Both the position numbers and the translations under genes were made by a program. The notes below the pieces were generated by a model. The model saw only the letters and a list, made by a program, of their open reading frames with translations, made no database searches and was not told the DNA's origin. From Rhodococcus sp. Leaf278 (lineage in GTDB: Bacteria > Actinomycetota > Actinomycetes > Mycobacteriales > Mycobacteriaceae), in the NCBI RefSeq assembly GCF_001426085.1, contig NZ_LMRR01000034.1, positions 1 to 64,000 of the forward strand: a DNA stretch of 64,000 bases. Direction: 5' to 3'. This document shows positions 62,805 to 64,000 of the stretch, piece after piece. Numbering within the stretch: the stretch's first letter is position 1; every line of letters starts with the position of its first letter.

Positions 62805-63500
62805 TCAGCGCAACGGGTCGAAGAGCGGGACGACTACCGAAGATTCGGCGAACAACGAGACTGCGCCCGCGAGGGTCTTCTTCGCCGCGTCGTACTTGAC
62901 GGGAGCGAGGTCGTGGCCCGCGCCCTCGATGTCGACGAGCAGGGTGGCGGCCGGGACGAGTGCGAGCGCCGCGCTCAGTTCGGCAGTGGTGCCGAACGGG
63001 TCTTTCGTGCCGTGTAGCACCACCGTCGGTGTTCGCAGTTCGGGAAGGTGCTGAGTACGAGCCTTGTCCGGCTTGCCCGGAGGGTGCAGGGGATAGGAGG
63101 TCAGCACGAGGCCGTCGACGAGACCCGGGCGTTCGGCAGCGATCATCGACCCCTGTCTGCCACCGTAGGAATGCCCACCGAATGCGATGAAGCCCGAGGT
63201 CTCGGCGCGGAGGCGGTCGATCGCCGCGGCGATGCCCAGTCGATCCTCGGCCGACCGAGAAGGGTGCGGCGGGCCCTTGGGTTTGCGTACTCGAAACGGG
63301 AGATCGAACCGCAGCACCGTGAACCCGGCCGCCGCCCACACCTCGGCAATGCGCTGCAGCAGAAGCGACTCGCAGTTGCCGCCCGCGCCGTGGGTGAGGG
63401 CGAGTCCGCCACGTGACGGTATGGCCGGTGTGTGCAGATAGGCGACGCCCCCGCCGAGTTCGATATCGGCGGGGGCGTCGGGACCATCGAGTTCAGGCAT
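62805..63500 (-). CDS. Alpha/beta hydrolase (KANL3/Tex30-like dienelactone-type)
   Basis: A 231-residue alpha/beta hydrolase with LTHGAGGN near residue 36 (oxyanion hole), nucleophile elbow FGGHSYGGRQG (about 107-117), Asp in LHGTKDPFG and His in IEGAGHDLAPV. This is the set of the KANL3/Tex30-like family of small esterases. No signal peptide. Its start overlaps the end of the acidic hypothetical protein gene by 8 nt, indicating a common transcript with that gene. Confidence 0.88.
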   Translation of the reverse strand: MPELDGPDAPADIELGGGVAYLHTPAIPSRGGLALTHGAGGNCESLLLQRIAEVWAAAGFTVLRFDLPFRVRKPKGPPHPSRSAEDRLGIAAAIDRLRAETSGFIAFGGHSYGGRQGSMIAAERPGLVDGLVLTSYPLHPPGKPDKARTQHLPELRTPTVVLHGTKDPFGTTAELSAALALVPAATLLVDIEGAGHDLAPVKYDAAKKTLAGAVSLFAESSVVVPLFDPLR

Positions 63501-63777
63501 CGTTCGAGGACGTTACCTTTTCGTCGGTGTCGGCATGATCGGTGTCGGTGGACCCGTCCGAGTCCGGGGAGTCCTGGTCCTCGGCGTCCACCATCTCACC
63601 GTTGTCGTCGACCATGTCGGCGAAGGCGGTGCCGGCAACCGTGCCGTTGGTTCCGGGTAGCGCCACGGTGGGCCGGGCACCGGGTCGATAGCGATCGTCG
63701 AGCCCTTCGACGGATTTCTTCGCATCCTCGAGGGTTGCGTCGTCGACTGTGGGTTCGCTCTGAGCATCGTCCGACAC
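63493..63777 (-). CDS. Acidic hypothetical protein
   Basis: A 94-residue strongly acidic protein (C-terminal half rich in Asp, Glu, Ser) with VDDATLEDAKKSVEGLDDRYRP and ARPTVALPGTNGTVAGTAF as the ordered-looking part. Start GTG 63777 is chosen because a GGAAGGA ribosome site precedes it; an upstream in-frame ATG at 63816 is unlikely. The gene has high G/C at third codon positions. The family is not recognised; it overlaps the following hydrolase gene by 8 nt. Confidence 0.65.
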   Translation of the reverse strand: MSDDAQSEPTVDDATLEDAKKSVEGLDDRYRPGARPTVALPGTNGTVAGTAFADMVDDNGEMVDAEDQDSPDSDGSTDTDHADTDEKVTSSNDA

Positions 63778-63862
63778 GTGAGTGTCCTTCCATCGAAGTG
63801 TGTGCGTCATCTCCACTGTGCACTTCTATGGCGTGAATCACCACAATTGATTCGTAAAGCAC

Positions 63863-63890
63863 AAAAAAGACCCCCTAGAAAGGGGGCCTT
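63863..63890 (-). terminator. Rho-independent terminator of tRNA-Val
   Basis: On the minus strand a stem GGCCCCC / GGGGGTC with a 6-nt loop is followed by TTTTTT, just downstream of the tRNA-Val gene. Confidence 0.85.
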
Positions 63891-63903
63891 ATTTGTCTGA
63901 CTC

Positions 63904-63978
63904 TGGTGCGCGATACTGGGATTGAACCAGTGACCTCTTCCGTGTCAGGGAAGCGCTCTCCCGCTGAGCTAATCGCGC
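63904..63978 (-). tRNA. tRNA-Val (anticodon GAC)
   Basis: On the minus strand the sequence folds as a standard tRNA: acceptor stem GCGCGAT / ATCGCGC, D-arm with AGCTCAGCGGGAGAGC, anticodon arm CTTCCCTGACACGGAAG with anticodon GAC (reads GUC/GUU valine codons), T-arm with GGTTCAATCCC, discriminator A and an encoded CCA at 63906-63904. A terminator follows at 63863-63890. Confidence 0.96.
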
Positions 63979-64000
63979 ATGTCCTCGCATCGATTCTGCA

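Noticed and set aside
1-64000. CRISPR array, prophage, integrase, transposase or toxin-antitoxin module
   Set aside because: No regularly spaced repeats, no integrase/transposase motifs and no typical pairs were seen; the tRNA at the edge has no adjacent attachment-site duplicate visible.

Overview
This is a high-GC actinobacterial chromosome segment. Gene content, many GTG/TTG starts, mycothiol- and mycolate-type genes (formaldehyde/mycothiol-type dehydrogenase, AftC-like arabinosyltransferase, Cei) and gene order point to a mycolic-acid-containing Corynebacteriales member, most probably Rhodococcus or a close relative. From memory, most of the window follows the Mycobacterium tuberculosis Rv2669-Rv2711 order (zapE, aftC, msrB, chdC, cgoX, hemE, rnd, dxs, TRAM methyltransferase, APC transporter, ceoB/ceoC, DUF3159, OB-fold, DUF3710, dut, DUF3093, DUF4193, cei, suhB, ppgK, sigA, sigB, ideR), with blocks of accessory genes inserted. 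There is no rRNA, CRISPR array, prophage or insertion sequence. One tRNA (tRNA-Val, GAC) lies at the right edge.

Layout. 1-3.3 kb: the 3' end of a zinc alcohol dehydrogenase, broken by an 82-bp tandem duplication that fuses it to the next metallo-beta-lactamase-fold gene, then a lipoprotein and a DUF4192 protein. 3.3-10.3 kb: galE and ideR (iron regulator), an acuC/Pat-like pair for reversible protein acylation, and sigB with an ECF-type promoter. 10.4-17.5 kb: a methyltransferase, small DUF proteins, a YihY/BrkB membrane protein, a helicase and an EamA exporter. 17.6-31.6 kb: the conserved housekeeping core (sigA, ppgK, suhB, cei, dut, TrkA-type CeoB/CeoC, APC transporter, RNA methyltransferase).

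31.6-47.9 kb is the more accessory part. It holds an iron-siderophore-type binding lipoprotein behind a probable IdeR box; a CGNR regulator divergent from a tiny Cys/His-rich protein; a DrrAB-like ABC exporter; sigK-rskA with a SigK-like promoter and a 4-codon leader ORF; a glutaminase fused to STAS and cyclic-nucleotide-binding domains; dxs; a sugar-porter MFS gene; an ECF41/SigJ-like sigma factor next to an NmrA-like oxidoreductase; and the fadA-fadB beta-oxidation operon. Two related hairpin elements in this stretch look like members of a dispersed intergenic repeat family.

47.9-64 kb returns to the conserved core: RNase D, DUF3000, the coproporphyrin-dependent haem operon (hemE-cgoX-chdC) followed by a HAD hydrolase and a molybdopterin S/N-oxide reductase, then MaoC, msrB, aftC, a lipoprotein of the S33 peptidase type, a RibD-like reductase, zapE, a GNAT, a membrane-anchored L7/L12-like protein, a hydrolase, an acidic hypothetical protein and tRNA-Val. 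No clearly novel multi-gene system is visible. The best leads are regulatory and structural: the gene-fusing duplication, the hairpin repeat family, and sigma-factor/IdeR sites that link regulators encoded here to targets encoded here.
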